From: Oegoconia quadripuncta
Taxonomy: Eukaryota; Arthropoda; Insecta; Lepidoptera; Autostichidae
Length of the DNA: 64,000 nucleotides
Direction of reading: 5' to 3'
Assembly: GCA_949316235.1 (NCBI GenBank)
Contig: OX438741.1
Span: forward strand, 40,810,067-40,874,066
How positions within the stretch are numbered: position 1 is the first letter of the stretch; every line of letters begins with the position of its first letter. The notes below the pieces were generated by a model. That model was not told the DNA's origin. It did no database searches and saw only the letters and a program-made list of their open reading frames with translations. The position numbers were made by a program, and so were the translations under genes. Below, piece after piece: positions 59,101 through 64,000 of the stretch.

Positions 59101-62100
59101 TTAACCCAGTTCAAGAGGTAAATTGTGCCTTGATTAAATCTTTAATCACACCCAGTCTACTGGCCTCTTCGTTATTTCGCGAAAACGACTGGCGAAGAGA
59201 CTGATAAGCAAAGTTGAGCCAGTCGCTTCTAGATCTGATCGGTAACTGTGTGGTTGCAACATGAGATTGTCATCCATTAGCTCTCATCAGATCTTCGGCC
59301 ATTGAAACCTTCCGCGAGGAACTGTCTATTCCACTAGAAATGAATCTATTAACTGAACCGACTGAAACATTTCTTGTTTTAATAAAAGCGTAATTAAAGA
59401 ATTTTTCCAAAAAAAAACCGACAACAACAACATTTGTATTAAAGAGCCAGGTGCGTGTCGGGCCACGAGCAGTGAAGGGTTCCGTACTTGCCCTCACAAT
59501 TTGTGGATTTTTGTTGTTTCACTCTAACAAAACTTAGCACTTGAAACCGTAATATTTTTTCAACGGATCCCTAACCTTCCTTGTTGACTACGTAACCCTG
59601 AAAATAGGTTACCTAGTATGTAATTCATTTACCATATTAATTTTTTAACCTGTGAAAGAAAGTTGTATATATATCTTGTCATTTTTAATTCAATCATTCA
59701 ATAGTTTTTATTATTCTGAGAGTGAGTCTTAATTGCTTTAGACGGATGCATTTTTGTTCAGGTTTGCGACTGGCCTGCAAACGCAGGATGCACGGGTAAC
59801 GTAGATCCAGACCCCGTAGACCCAGATCCCGTAGACCCAGATCCCGTTGATCCAGACCCAGTTGACCCAGACCCAGTTGACCCAGACCCAGTTGACCCAG
59901 ACCCAGTTGACCCAGACCCAGTTGACCCAGACCCAGTTGACCCAGACCCAGTTGACCCAGACCCAGTTGACCCAGATCCAGTTGACCCAGACCCAGTTGA
60001 TCCAGACCCCGTTGACCCCGTGGATCCTGTAGACCCTGACGACTGGCTGCCGAATGGTTGCCCAAGAGATTTCGAAGTTCACCATCTATTACCTCATGAG
60101 AACTGTAATAAGTTCTATTACTGCGTATTCGGAGAATTGGTTCCGAGAAGATGCCCACCTGGACTTCATTTCAATGCTACTATACAGGTAAATGGCTGTG
60201 ATAATTATTATTTACTCATATAATTATTATCAAGTATTTCTTTATTTGTAATACGAATCTTGTTACAATGTGTGCACTTCTGTCTAGGTTTGTGACTGGC
60301 CTGAAAACGCAGGATGCACGGGTAACGTAGATCCAGACCCAGTAGACCCAGACCCTGTAGATCCAGACCCTGTAGATCCCGTAGACCCTGAAGGAGAATG
60401 GCTACCGAACGGCTGCCCAAGAGATTTCGAAGTTCACCATCTGTTGCCTCATGAGAACTGTAACAAGTTCTATTACTGCGTTTTCGGAGAGTTGGTTCCG
60501 AGAAGATGCCCACCTGGACTTCACTTCAATGCTACTATACAGGTAAAATGGCTGTGATAATTATTATTTACTCATATAAATTATCAAGTATTTCTTTATT
60601 TGTAATACGAATCTTGTTACAATGTGTGCACTTCTGTCTAGGTTTGTGACTGGCCTGAAAACGCAGGATGCACGGGTAACGTAGATCCAGATCCAGTAGA
60701 CCCAGATCCCGTTGATCCAGATCCCGTTGATCCAGACCCAGTTGACCCAGACCCAGTAGACCCAGACCCAGTTGACCCAGACCCAGTTGACCCAGACCCA
60801 GTTGACCCAGACCCAGTTGACCCAGACCCAGTTGACCCAGACCCAGTTGACCCAGACCCAGTTGACCCAGACCCAGTTGACCCAGACCCAGTTGACCCAG
60901 ACCCAGTTGACCCAGACCCAGTTGACCCAGACCCAGTTGACCCAGACCCAGTTGACCCAGACCCAGTTGACCCAGACCCAGTTGACCCAGACCCAGTTGA
61001 CCCAGATCCAGTTGACCCAGACCCAGTTGATCCAGACCCCGTTGACCCCGTGGATCCTGTAGACCCTGACGACTGGCTGCCGAATGGTTGCCCAAGAGAT
61101 TTCGAAGTTCACCATCTATTACCTCATGAGAACTGTAATAAGTTCTATTACTGCGTATTCGGAGAATTGGTTCCGAGAAGATGCCCACCTGGACTTCATT
61201 TCAATGCTACTATACAGGTAAATGGCTGTGATAATTATTATTTACTCATATAATTATTATCAAGTATTTCTTTATTTGTAATACGAATCTTGTTACAATG
61301 TGTGCACTTCTGTCTAGGTTTGTGACTGGCCTGAAAACGCAGGATGCACGGGTAACGTAGATCCAGACCCAGTAGACCCAGACCCTGTAGATCCAGACCC
61401 TGTAGATCCCGTAGACCCTGAAGGAGAATGGCTACCGAACGGCTGCCCAAGAGATTTCGAAGTTCACCATCTGTTGCCTCATGAGAACTGTAACAAGTTC
61501 TATTACTGCGTTTTCGGAGAGTTGGTTCCGAGAAGATGCCCACCTGGACTTCACTTCAATGCTACTATACAGGTAAAATGGCTGTGATAATTATTATTTA
61601 CTCATATAAATTATCAAGTATTTCTTTATTTGTAATACGAATCTTGTTACAATGTGTGCACTTCTGTCTAGGTTTGTGACTGGCCTGAAAACGCAGGATG
61701 CACGGGTAACGTAGATCCAGATCCAGTAGACCCAGATCCCGTTGATCCAGATCCCGTTGATCCAGACCCAGTTGACCCAGACCCAGTTGACCCAGACCCA
61801 GTAGACCCAGACCCAGTTGACCCAGACCCAGTTGACCCAGACCCAGTTGACCCAGACCCAGTTGACCCAGACCCAGTTGACCCAGATCCAGTTGACCCAG
61901 ACCCAGTTGACCCAGACCCAGTTGACCCAGACCCAGTTGACCCAGACCCTGTAGATCCCGACCCCGTAGATCCAGATCCCGTAGATCCGGACCCAGTTGA
62001 TCCAGACCCCGTCGACCCCGTGGATCCTGTAGACCCTGACGACTGGCTGCCGAATGGTTGCCCAAGAGATTTCGAAGTTCACCATCTATTACCTCATGAG

Positions 62101-64000
62101 AACTGTAATAAGTTCTATTACTGCGTATTCGGAGAATTGGTTCCAAGGAGATGCCCACCTGGTCTTCACTTTAATGCTACTATACAGGTAAATGGCTGTG
62201 ATAATTGTATTTAATCAGATAAATTATAATATTTTTTTGTGTGTATTACCTACATAACTTGTTACAATATGTGTACGTCTCTGCAGGTTTGTGACTGGCC
62301 TGCCAACGCTGGATGCACAGGCACTGATGATCCAGATTACCCCGTAGATCCAGTAGACCCTGTAGATCCAGACCCCGTGGATCCTGTAGATCCCGTAGAC
62401 CCTGAAGGAGAATGGCTACCGAACGGCTGCCCAAGAGATTTCGAAGTTCACCATCTGTTGCCTCATGAGAACTGTAATAAGTTCTATTACTGCGTTTTCG
62501 GAGAGTTGGTTCCGAGGAGATGCCCACCTGGTCTTCACTTCAATGCTACTATACAGGTAAATGGCTATAATAATTATTATTTACTCATATAAATTATCAA
62601 GTATTTCTGTATTTGTAATACGAACCTTGTTACAATGTGTGCACTTCTGTCTAGGTTTGTGACTGGCCTGCCAACGCCGGATGCACGGGCACAGAAGATC
62701 CAGATTACCCCGTAGACCCAGTAGACCCCGTTGACCCAGACCCCGTAGATCCTGTAGATCCCGTAGATCCAGAAGGAGAATGGCTGCCGAACGGTTGCCC
62801 AAGAGATTTCGAAGTTCACCATCTATTGCCTCATGAGGACTGCAACAAGTTCTATTACTGCGTTTTCGGCGAATTGGTTCCGAGGAGATGCCCAGAAGGT
62901 CTTCACTTTAATGCTACCGTTCAGGTAATCTACTGCGAATTTATTTAAATTGAAATAGGTTTTCGGCCGTGTGATTGCATCGTTCACTACTCTACGTCAT
63001 TTCATGTTAGGTGACTTACTCATTCAACTCACAAAATGACGTTCAATAAAAGTCGAGAGCACGTTTCCGTTTCAACATAGAACTACATTATTGCTGAATG
63101 GAATTCTGCATGCACATGTTGCACACATATTTTATACAGCAGAATTTATGTATGGAGTACACATAATAAGTTATAATGGGCATATATTTTGTCTTCAGGT
63201 TTGCGACTGGCCATGGAGCGCTGGCTGCATTGGCACTGACCCCGTAGACCCTGAGGACCCCGTAGACCCTGAGGACCCCGTAGACCCTGAGGACCCCGTA
63301 GATCCTGAAGACCCCGACGATCCCGATAGAGAATGGTTGCCGAATGGTTGCCCAAGAGACTTCAGAGTCTCCCATCTGCTCCCTCATGAGAACTGTAACA
63401 AGTTCTATTTCTGCGTATTCGGAAAGTTAGTCCCATGGAGATGCCGAAATGGACTTCACTTTAATCCTACTGACAAGGTGATTAAATAACTAATTATTTA
63501 ACTATGCTGAGATAGATTATTTTAATACAAAAGGCTAGTTAAAGTTATTAGTCATTATTTGCGGTTTCTAGTAATTGTCACTAAATTCATATACCCCAAC
63601 CAAAAGAACTTTCGATCCAATTAACATATTTTTATTTTTACATACACATAACAAGTAAAAAAATCTTTATTCTAAGATATAGTTGTACTTAGCTATTCTT
63701 TGACGACATTGCAACACTTGAGAGTTACATTAGGCGTTTATAGTTAGGACTTAACTTAGAATTTAAACAATATAATAATAATTTACAAGTATATGTTTCA
63801 AGCATCAGAAAATTATAGTTAAACCAAGTCAAATTACCGTTCGCTTTATAAATGCAATTATTTTGACTAAATCTCTTCAAATTATGACAAGTCATCCTTG
63901 ATTTGATAACCTGTATTATTCAAATTTTATTCCTTTTTGTCAGGTCTGTGATTTGCCCGCCAATGCTGGATGCGTAGATATCGACCCCGAAGACCCTGTC
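38091..64000 (+). CDS. Giant multi-CBM14 peritrophin (25 exons seen, 3' end outside window)
   Basis: Secreted structural chitin-binding protein, probably of the midgut peritrophic matrix. Joining the exons listed separately gives at least 2,443 residues: signal peptide [16 protein letters not shown], a short acidic spacer, then 23 CBM14 domains with spacing mostly C-x14-C-x5-C-x9-C-x12-C-x7-C. Conserved core blocks are [30 protein letters not shown] and GLHFNAT, with [10 protein letters not shown] at the domain end. Aromatic residues around the third cysteine (FYYC) and the D-W after the fifth fit chitin binding. Linkers change along the protein: Thr/Ser-rich (exon 3), poly-Asp/Glu (4-7), SPED repeats (8, 10, 13), VDPDPEP type (9, 11, 12, 14), DPV/VDPDP repeats (15, 17-24). 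All introns after intron 1 are phase 0. The family assignment is firm; midgut location is inferred from family and promoter. A cuticular or egg-associated chitin-binding proteoglycan is the main alternative. The gene runs off the right edge. Confidence 0.93.
38885..39275 (+). mobile_element. Jockey-like 3' end in intron 1, with a nested tail
   Basis: CAGAAAGTAATTAAGAAAGC, the SDYLDD coding end and a 3' UTR. At 39062-39147 an unrelated piece ending TACAATAAAGATATTAAG interrupts GAGCAACCC...TTTCTTGCTTG. Confidence 0.7.
39437..39510 (-). mobile_element. WDATC-family retrotransposon 3' fragment
   Basis: CCAACTCGCTTCCGTGAGGC and ATAGTACCTAGTCGCTAGCG match 43145-43190 and, reversed, 26790-26840. 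Confidence 0.55.
39575..39744. mobile_element. Inverted-repeat MITE (170 bp) in intron 1
   Basis: The arms of about 45 bp, starting CACTCTTGATTACGAACAAC and ending with the inverse of CACTCATGAGTACGAACATC, share the core CTTTCCCCAAGGAACC. No coding content. Confidence 0.75.
39852..40290 (-). pseudogene. Jockey-like retrotransposon 3' fragment in intron 1
   Basis: Minus strand: [20 protein letters not shown] and [19 protein letters not shown], plus a 3' UTR and the tail at 39852 (AAATCAAAATCAATAATG). Confidence 0.7.
40405..40680 (+). mobile_element. SINE family B in intron 1, full length
   Basis: ACGACCTGTTTGGTGTAGTG head, box B GGTTCGAATCCCG, and CTAGATGGCGCTGTGTGTAT end. Confidence 0.87.
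41050..41140. repeat. Intronic segmental repeat (copy 1; copy 2 at 42815-43055)
   Basis: GTGACACCATATGGTGATGA, CCACAGCTAAGTGAAAAG and GCATCACTGGTTAAGAGAT occur in both introns 1 and 2. Confidence 0.7.
41375..41645 (+). mobile_element. SINE family B abutting the exon 2 splice acceptor
   Basis: A full-length copy whose 3' tail (CCAAGATATTTATTATTTAT) runs into the TTTTTCAG acceptor of exon 2. The branch point and much of the upstream splice signal must therefore lie in SINE sequence. Confidence 0.85.
41658..41881 (+). CDS. Exon 2: signal peptide and first CBM14 domain (C1-C4)
   Basis: Residues 3-77. The acceptor TTTTTCAG at 41650-41657 is followed by [13 protein letters not shown] (hydrophobic signal core), an acidic stretch [17 protein letters not shown], then cysteines 34, 48, 54 and 66 of CBM14 domain 1. 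This is the most diverged domain ([12 protein letters not shown] in place of the usual FGELVPRRC). Donor CAG|GTAACT, phase 0. The exon has no ATG of its own; the upstream in-frame ATG at 41606 is in SINE sequence and gives no signal-peptide start. Confidence 0.9.
42005..42318 (+). mobile_element. SINE family A in intron 2
   Basis: Degenerate head TTTGTGGCTCAATATAAACA with altered box B (GGTTGGATCCCC), full body and CGTGCATAAAA end. Confidence 0.85.
42510..42775 (+). mobile_element. SINE family B in intron 2
   Basis: Head TAGATGGTGTAGTGGTTAGA, box B CGTTCGAATCCCG, end CTAGATAGCGCTGTGTGT. Confidence 0.85.
42906..43022 (-). mobile_element. Retrotransposon tail with 6-bp TSD, inside the intronic repeat
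   Basis: GACTTA at 42900-42905 and 43023-43028 flank (CAATA)n and AATACACTTTATTGCACAAC. Copy 1 of the host repeat (41050-41140) is uninterrupted at this site. Confidence 0.75.
43145..43490 (-). pseudogene. WDATC-family retrotransposon domain in intron 2
   Basis: Minus strand: [19 protein letters not shown], stop, [20 protein letters not shown], then a 3' part matching 26640-26840. Frame is broken. Confidence 0.7.
43503..44035 (-). pseudogene. Non-LTR retrotransposon RT C-terminus and 3' UTR in intron 2
   Basis: Minus-strand [20 protein letters not shown] and [10 protein letters not shown] are standard C-terminal RT motifs; the 3' UTR with TTAGGCGGTCTTATCAC matches 28900-29310. It ends about 70 bp before exon 3. 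Confidence 0.75.
44104..44523 (+). CDS. Exon 3: mucin-like Thr/Ser linker and CBM14 domain 2
   Basis: Residues 78-217. [10 protein letters not shown] supplies C5-C6 of domain 1. A Thr/Ser/Arg/Pro linker follows, with a 15-residue repeat of the form [15 protein letters not shown] about three times (45-bp period, roughly 44175-44300), then TTTRRPRP units; this is a likely O-glycosylation region. The exon ends with C1-C4 of domain 2 and NATVQ. Acceptor CAACAG, donor CAG|GTAAGT. It is the only mucin-like linker in the visible gene. Confidence 0.92.
44665..44920 (-). mobile_element. SINE family B in intron 3
   Basis: Reverse copy with head GGGATTCGAACCCGTGACCT and TAACCACTACACCAAATAGG. Confidence 0.85.
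45269..45600 (+). mobile_element. SINE family A in intron 3, full length
   Basis: Intact head CCGCCTCCGTGGCTCAATGC with box B GGTTCGATCCCC, complete body and an A-rich end. The best full-length copy in the window. Confidence 0.88.
45942..46212 (+). mobile_element. SINE family B in intron 3
   Basis: Head ACGACCTTTATGGTGTAGTG; box B altered to GGTTGAAATCCCG; standard end. Confidence 0.85.
46213..47838. other. Rest of intron 3, unassigned
   Basis: Two open frames (47162-47383 on -, 47207-47491 on +) overlap and carry no motif I know. A GC-richer patch at 47380-47660 looks like transposon DNA but is unclassified. Confidence 0.4.
47839..48090 (+). CDS. Exon 4: acidic linker and CBM14 domain 3
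   Basis: Residues 218-301. [10 protein letters not shown] closes domain 2. The linker is Asp/Glu/Pro/Gly-rich ([18 protein letters not shown]), then [16 protein letters not shown] begins domain 3. The usual NAT glycosylation sequon is replaced by FNPDLQ. Acceptor TTCTTAG, donor CAG|GTAAGA, both phase 0. The preceding 3.3-kb intron carries three SINE copies. Confidence 0.92.
48335..49120 (+). pseudogene. Jockey-like retrotransposon in intron 4, internally deleted
   Basis: [40 protein letters not shown] and FVLQKRAV, then an abrupt join to [14 protein letters not shown] near 48665 and [15 protein letters not shown], stop, 3' UTR and (TTTGA)n tail. By comparison with 13869-15604 the join removes the RAIYQL...ENL region. 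Confidence 0.8.
49247..49495 (+). CDS. Exon 5: poly-Asp/Glu linker and CBM14 domain 4
   Basis: Residues 302-384. [10 protein letters not shown] closes domain 3; the linker [11 protein letters not shown] is the most charged in the protein. Domain 4 is diverged: [16 protein letters not shown] keeps the cysteines but replaces FYYC by YYHC, and FSPTQQ removes the sequon. Acceptor ATTTAG, donor CAG|GTGAGA. An open frame appears to run on past the donor into retrotransposon sequence; that extension is not coding. Confidence 0.9.
49575..49965 (+). mobile_element. Jockey-like 3' end in intron 5, forward copy
   Basis: [20 protein letters not shown] coding end, 3' UTR and tail TTTTTGACTTTGAC. It faces a reverse copy at 49966-50160. 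Confidence 0.75.
49966..50160 (-). mobile_element. Jockey-like 3' fragment in intron 5, reverse copy
   Basis: TGATTATCGTCTAAATAGTC through CCAACAGGAACCTTGTTGAA is the reverse of 49578-49710; the two can pair over about 130 bp. Confidence 0.7.
50354..50650 (+). CDS. Exon 6: long acidic linker and CBM14 domain 5
   Basis: Residues 385-483. Starts [10 protein letters not shown] (ATA replaces the usual GTT/GTC), then about 40 residues rich in Asp, Glu, Ser and Gly, then [16 protein letters not shown] and the standard domain 5 with NATIQ. Acceptor ATTTCAG, donor CAG|GTAATT. From here on the introns become short. Confidence 0.93.
50803..51045 (+). CDS. Exon 7: Ser/Glu linker and CBM14 domain 6
   Basis: Residues 484-564. 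[10 protein letters not shown], linker [14 protein letters not shown], then domain 6 with [20 protein letters not shown] and NATVQ. Acceptor is a T-rich tract ending TTCAG; donor CAG|GTAATT. Intron 7 (51046-51554) is the undisturbed version of the intron later duplicated after exons 9 and 12. Confidence 0.93.
51555..51998 (+). CDS. Exon 8: SPED-repeat linker (16 units) and CBM14 domain 7
   Basis: Residues 565-712. [16 protein letters not shown] is followed by 16 five-residue units SPE(E/D)(S/R/T), a 15-bp DNA repeat with AGG (Arg) or AGC (Ser) as the variable codon. The mix of Arg and acidic residues makes this copy less negatively charged than exons 10 and 13. Domain 7 has [13 protein letters not shown] and NATIQ. 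Acceptor CTTCAG, donor CAG|GTAAAT. Confidence 0.93.
51605..51844 (+). repeat. 15-bp coding minisatellite (SPED units) in exon 8
   Basis: Sixteen units of the form AGCCCCGAAGACAGG, also in exon 10 (about 53252-53461) and exon 13 (about 55792-56031). Phase is kept at 15 bp throughout. Confidence 0.85.
52292..52531 (+). CDS. Exon 9: VDPDPEP linker and CBM14 domain 8
   Basis: Residues 713-792. [20 protein letters not shown], then [13 protein letters not shown] and a standard domain with [13 protein letters not shown] and NATVQ. Nearly identical to exon 12 (one linker codon, E against D, differs). Acceptor GTCTCCAG, donor CAG|GTAATT. Confidence 0.93.
52778..52895 (+). mobile_element. Retrotransposon tail in intron 9 (absent from intron 7)
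   Basis: TTTGTAATTTAAAAGTTGTG, GAACGCAGTGGCGTAAATAA and (TATC)n sit between GGACAAAT and CCTCACGAGG, which are adjacent in intron 7 (51268-51284, as CCCCACGAGG). The same insertion is in intron 12. Confidence 0.7.
53200..53613 (+). CDS. Exon 10: SPED/SPEH linker (14 units) and CBM14 domain 9
   Basis: Residues 793-930. Copy of exon 8 with 14 units, including three consecutive SPEHS units and no Arg. The 3' half ([18 protein letters not shown]) and the start of intron 10 match exon 8 and intron 8. Acceptor CTTCAG, donor CAG|GTAAAT. Confidence 0.93.
54301..54540 (+). CDS. Exon 11: chimeric exon, exon-9-type linker with exon-8-type CBM14 (domain 10)
   Basis: Residues 931-1010. The 5' part ([20 protein letters not shown]) is of exon 9/12 type; the 3' part switches to the exon 8/10/13 type (CTGCCGCATGAAAACTG codon choices, [18 protein letters not shown], and the intron start GTAAATTA). 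The switch lies around 54435-54445, within the HHLLPHENC block. Recombination or gene conversion between neighbouring modules explains it. Confidence 0.93.
54846..55085 (+). CDS. Exon 12: VDPDPEP linker and CBM14 domain 11
   Basis: Residues 1011-1090. Near-identical to exon 9, followed by an intron that matches intron 9 including its retrotransposon-tail insertion. Acceptor GTCTCCAG, donor CAG|GTAATT. Confidence 0.93.
55325..55444 (+). mobile_element. Retrotransposon tail in intron 12 (copy of the intron 9 insertion)
   Basis: Same position and sequence as 52778-52895, so it was duplicated with the host block, not inserted twice. Confidence 0.7.
55742..56185 (+). CDS. Exon 13: SPED/RPVD linker (16 units) and CBM14 domain 12
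   Basis: Residues 1091-1238. Copy of exons 8 and 10 with 16 five-residue units; two are RPVDS, spaced five units apart, which suggests that a block of five units was itself duplicated. Domain 12 has [13 protein letters not shown] and NATIQ. Acceptor CTTCAG, donor CAG|GTAAAT. Confidence 0.93.
56212..56304 (+). mobile_element. Jockey-like tail in intron 13 only
   Basis: TTGACTTTCAATAAGTGATA and TTTTTGATTTGATTTGAT interrupt the GTTATAAAATACTTCCGTTG seen in introns 8 and 10; inserted after the block duplication. Confidence 0.65.
56543..56785 (+). CDS. Exon 14: VDPDPEDP linker and CBM14 domain 13
   Basis: Residues 1239-1319. Like exons 9 and 12 but with one extra linker codon ([18 protein letters not shown]), a possible bridge to the DPV linkers of later exons. 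Domain 13 has [13 protein letters not shown] and NATVQ. Acceptor GTCTCCAG, donor CAG|GTACCT. Confidence 0.93.
57099..57356 (+). CDS. Exon 15: DPV-repeat linker and CBM14 domain 14
   Basis: Residues 1320-1405. [14 protein letters not shown], then a three-residue DPV repeat (9-bp unit), then [16 protein letters not shown], with Arg replacing the usual Pro, and a standard end with NATIQ. Acceptor CTTTTCAG, donor CAG|GTAAAT. A 1.55-kb intron follows in which I recognise no exon. Confidence 0.93.
57357..58907. other. Intron 15, no recognised element
   Basis: Open frames at 57799-57981 (+) and 58064-58426 (-) carry no cysteine pattern or other motif, and no VCDWP-type exon lies here. Confidence 0.45.
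58908..59117 (+). CDS. Exon 16: shortened, atypical CBM14 (domain 15)
   Basis: Residues 1406-1475, the smallest module (70 codons). [10 protein letters not shown], a short linker [15 protein letters not shown], then [14 protein letters not shown] (12 residues between C1 and C2) and [12 protein letters not shown], where C3-C4 holds 5 residues instead of 9. The GELVPRR block is missing and NPVQE replaces NATIQ. Splice sites and phase are normal, so it is probably expressed. Confidence 0.9.
59118..59761. other. Intron 16 with a dispersed repeat
   Basis: GTGCGTGTCGGGCCACGAGC and GAAGGGTTCCGTACTTGCC (about 59450-59495) look like a common lepidopteran dispersed repeat; unclassified here. Confidence 0.4.
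59762..60187 (+). CDS. Exon 17: VDPDP linker (14 units) and CBM14 domain 16
   Basis: Residues 1476-1617. [13 protein letters not shown], then 14 VDPDP units (15-bp minisatellite), [12 protein letters not shown] and a standard domain with [13 protein letters not shown] and NATIQ. From within the repeat rightward it matches exon 19 at an offset of 1,030 bp. Acceptor TTCAG, donor CAG|GTAAAT. Confidence 0.93.
60288..60542 (+). CDS. Exon 18: short VDPDP linker and CBM14 domain 17
   Basis: Residues 1618-1702. [13 protein letters not shown], a few VDPDP/VDP units, EGEWLPNG, then domain 17. By eye it is identical in DNA to exon 20, 1,030 bp downstream, including both flanking introns of 100 and 99 bp. 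Acceptor TGTCTAG, donor CAG|GTAAAA. Confidence 0.93.
60642..61217 (+). CDS. Exon 19: longest VDPDP linker (24 units) and CBM14 domain 18
   Basis: Residues 1703-1894, the largest exon (576 bp). 24 VDPDP units make an array of about 360 bp of near-perfect 15-mers. Domain 18 is the same as in exon 17. Acceptor TGTCTAG, donor CAG|GTAAAT. Long open frames in other frames and on the opposite strand here are by-products of the 15-bp period. Confidence 0.93.
60681..61040 (+). repeat. 15-bp coding minisatellite (VDPDP units) in exon 19
   Basis: 24 units of GTTGACCCAGACCCA, most of them identical. Sister arrays are in exon 17 (about 59801-60010, 14 units) and exon 21 (about 61711-62010, 20 units). Confidence 0.88.
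61318..61572 (+). CDS. Exon 20: short VDPDP linker and CBM14 domain 19 (copy of exon 18)
   Basis: Residues 1895-1979. Same protein and, by eye, the same DNA as exon 18. Acceptor TGTCTAG, donor CAG|GTAAAA. Confidence 0.93.
61672..62187 (+). CDS. Exon 21: VDPDP linker (20 units) and CBM14 domain 20
   Basis: Residues 1980-2151. Starts like exon 19, has 20 VDPDP units with more interrupted codons toward the 3' end, and ends with a domain whose last 60 bases use exon-22-type codons (CCAAGGAGATGCCCACC) rather than those of exons 17 and 19. Acceptor TGTCTAG, donor CAG|GTAAAT. Confidence 0.93.
62287..62556 (+). CDS. Exon 22: DPV linker and CBM14 domain 21
   Basis: Residues 2152-2241. [19 protein letters not shown], mixed DPV/VDPDP units, EGEWLPNG, then domain 21 with NATIQ. 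Close relative of exon 23; the DPDYP motif is shared only by these two. Acceptor CTGCAG, donor CAG|GTAAAT. Confidence 0.93.
62655..62924 (+). CDS. Exon 23: DPV linker and CBM14 domain 22
   Basis: Residues 2242-2331. [22 protein letters not shown] units, [22 protein letters not shown] and NATVQ. Acceptor TGTCTAG, donor CAG|GTAATC. Confidence 0.93.
63199..63477 (+). CDS. Exon 24: DPVDPED linker and CBM14 domain 23
   Basis: Residues 2332-2424. [10 protein letters not shown], then a six-residue DPVDPE repeat, REWLPNG, and a diverged domain: [33 protein letters not shown], no sequon (NPTDK). The donor AAG|GTGATT is weaker than in the other exons. Confidence 0.91.
63944..64000 (+). CDS. Exon 25: start of next repeat exon (cut by window edge)
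   Basis: Residues 2425-2443 seen: [10 protein letters not shown] (Leu for Trp), then VDIDPEDPV, a new acidic linker. The acceptor TTTTTGTCAG is strong. The exon continues beyond 64000. Confidence 0.88.

Noticed and set aside
59801..62010. CRISPR-like array
   Set aside because: Repeats are contiguous 15-mers without spacers, inside coding exons of a eukaryotic gene.
60564..62158. Long minus-strand open frames (160-200 codons of WVNWVWVNW or [10 protein letters not shown] type)
   Set aside because: They are by-products of a 15-bp repeat with no stops in several frames. The + strand frame alone joins to conserved domains and splice sites.

Overview
This is eukaryotic DNA, almost certainly from a moth or butterfly. 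The intergenic DNA is AT-rich and packed with short, 5'-truncated non-LTR retrotransposons of Jockey/CR1, R1, RTE and endonuclease-bearing types. It also holds several tRNA-derived SINE families, one 5S-rRNA-derived SINE and several TA-target MITEs, a mixture typical of Lepidoptera. There are no operons, CRISPR arrays or bacterial signals.

Only one host gene is visible. It lies on the + strand from a TATA promoter at about 38061 to beyond the right edge. I reconstruct 25 exons: a 5' exon with only seven coding bases, an exon with the rest of the signal peptide, then 22 complete repeat exons and the start of another. It encodes a secreted protein of at least 2,443 residues with 23 six-cysteine chitin-binding domains (CBM14, peritrophin-A type), separated by Thr/Ser-rich, poly-acidic, SPED-repeat or VDPDP-repeat linkers. 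The best reading is a giant peritrophic-matrix (gut lining) peritrophin. Every internal exon is phase 0 on both sides, and every domain is split by an intron between its 4th and 5th cysteines, so any exon can be duplicated without breaking the frame. Exons 8-14 and 17-23 show recent block duplication, including a copy at an exact 1,030-bp offset.

1-38 kb contains no host gene I can support. It holds nested transposon debris: an R1-like copy inside a SINE with a 13-bp target-site duplication (TSD), a second R1-like copy with an 11-bp TSD, a broken pogo/Tigger transposase with a C-terminal PHD-like zinc finger (about 20.3-23.6 kb), a MITE splitting a retrotransposon reading frame, and a near-palindromic MITE inside a Jockey copy. 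Introns 1-5 of the peritrophin gene (38-50 kb) carry the same element families. One SINE tail sits directly against the splice acceptor of exon 2. From 50 kb onward the introns become short and the window is dominated by the amplified exons.

Exon boundaries were placed by hand from GT/AG signals, reading phase and conserved domain edges, and all exon lengths are consistent in phase. Transposon edges are approximate unless a TSD or inverted repeat is stated. Clade names for retrotransposons come from recognising protein motifs, not from a database search.
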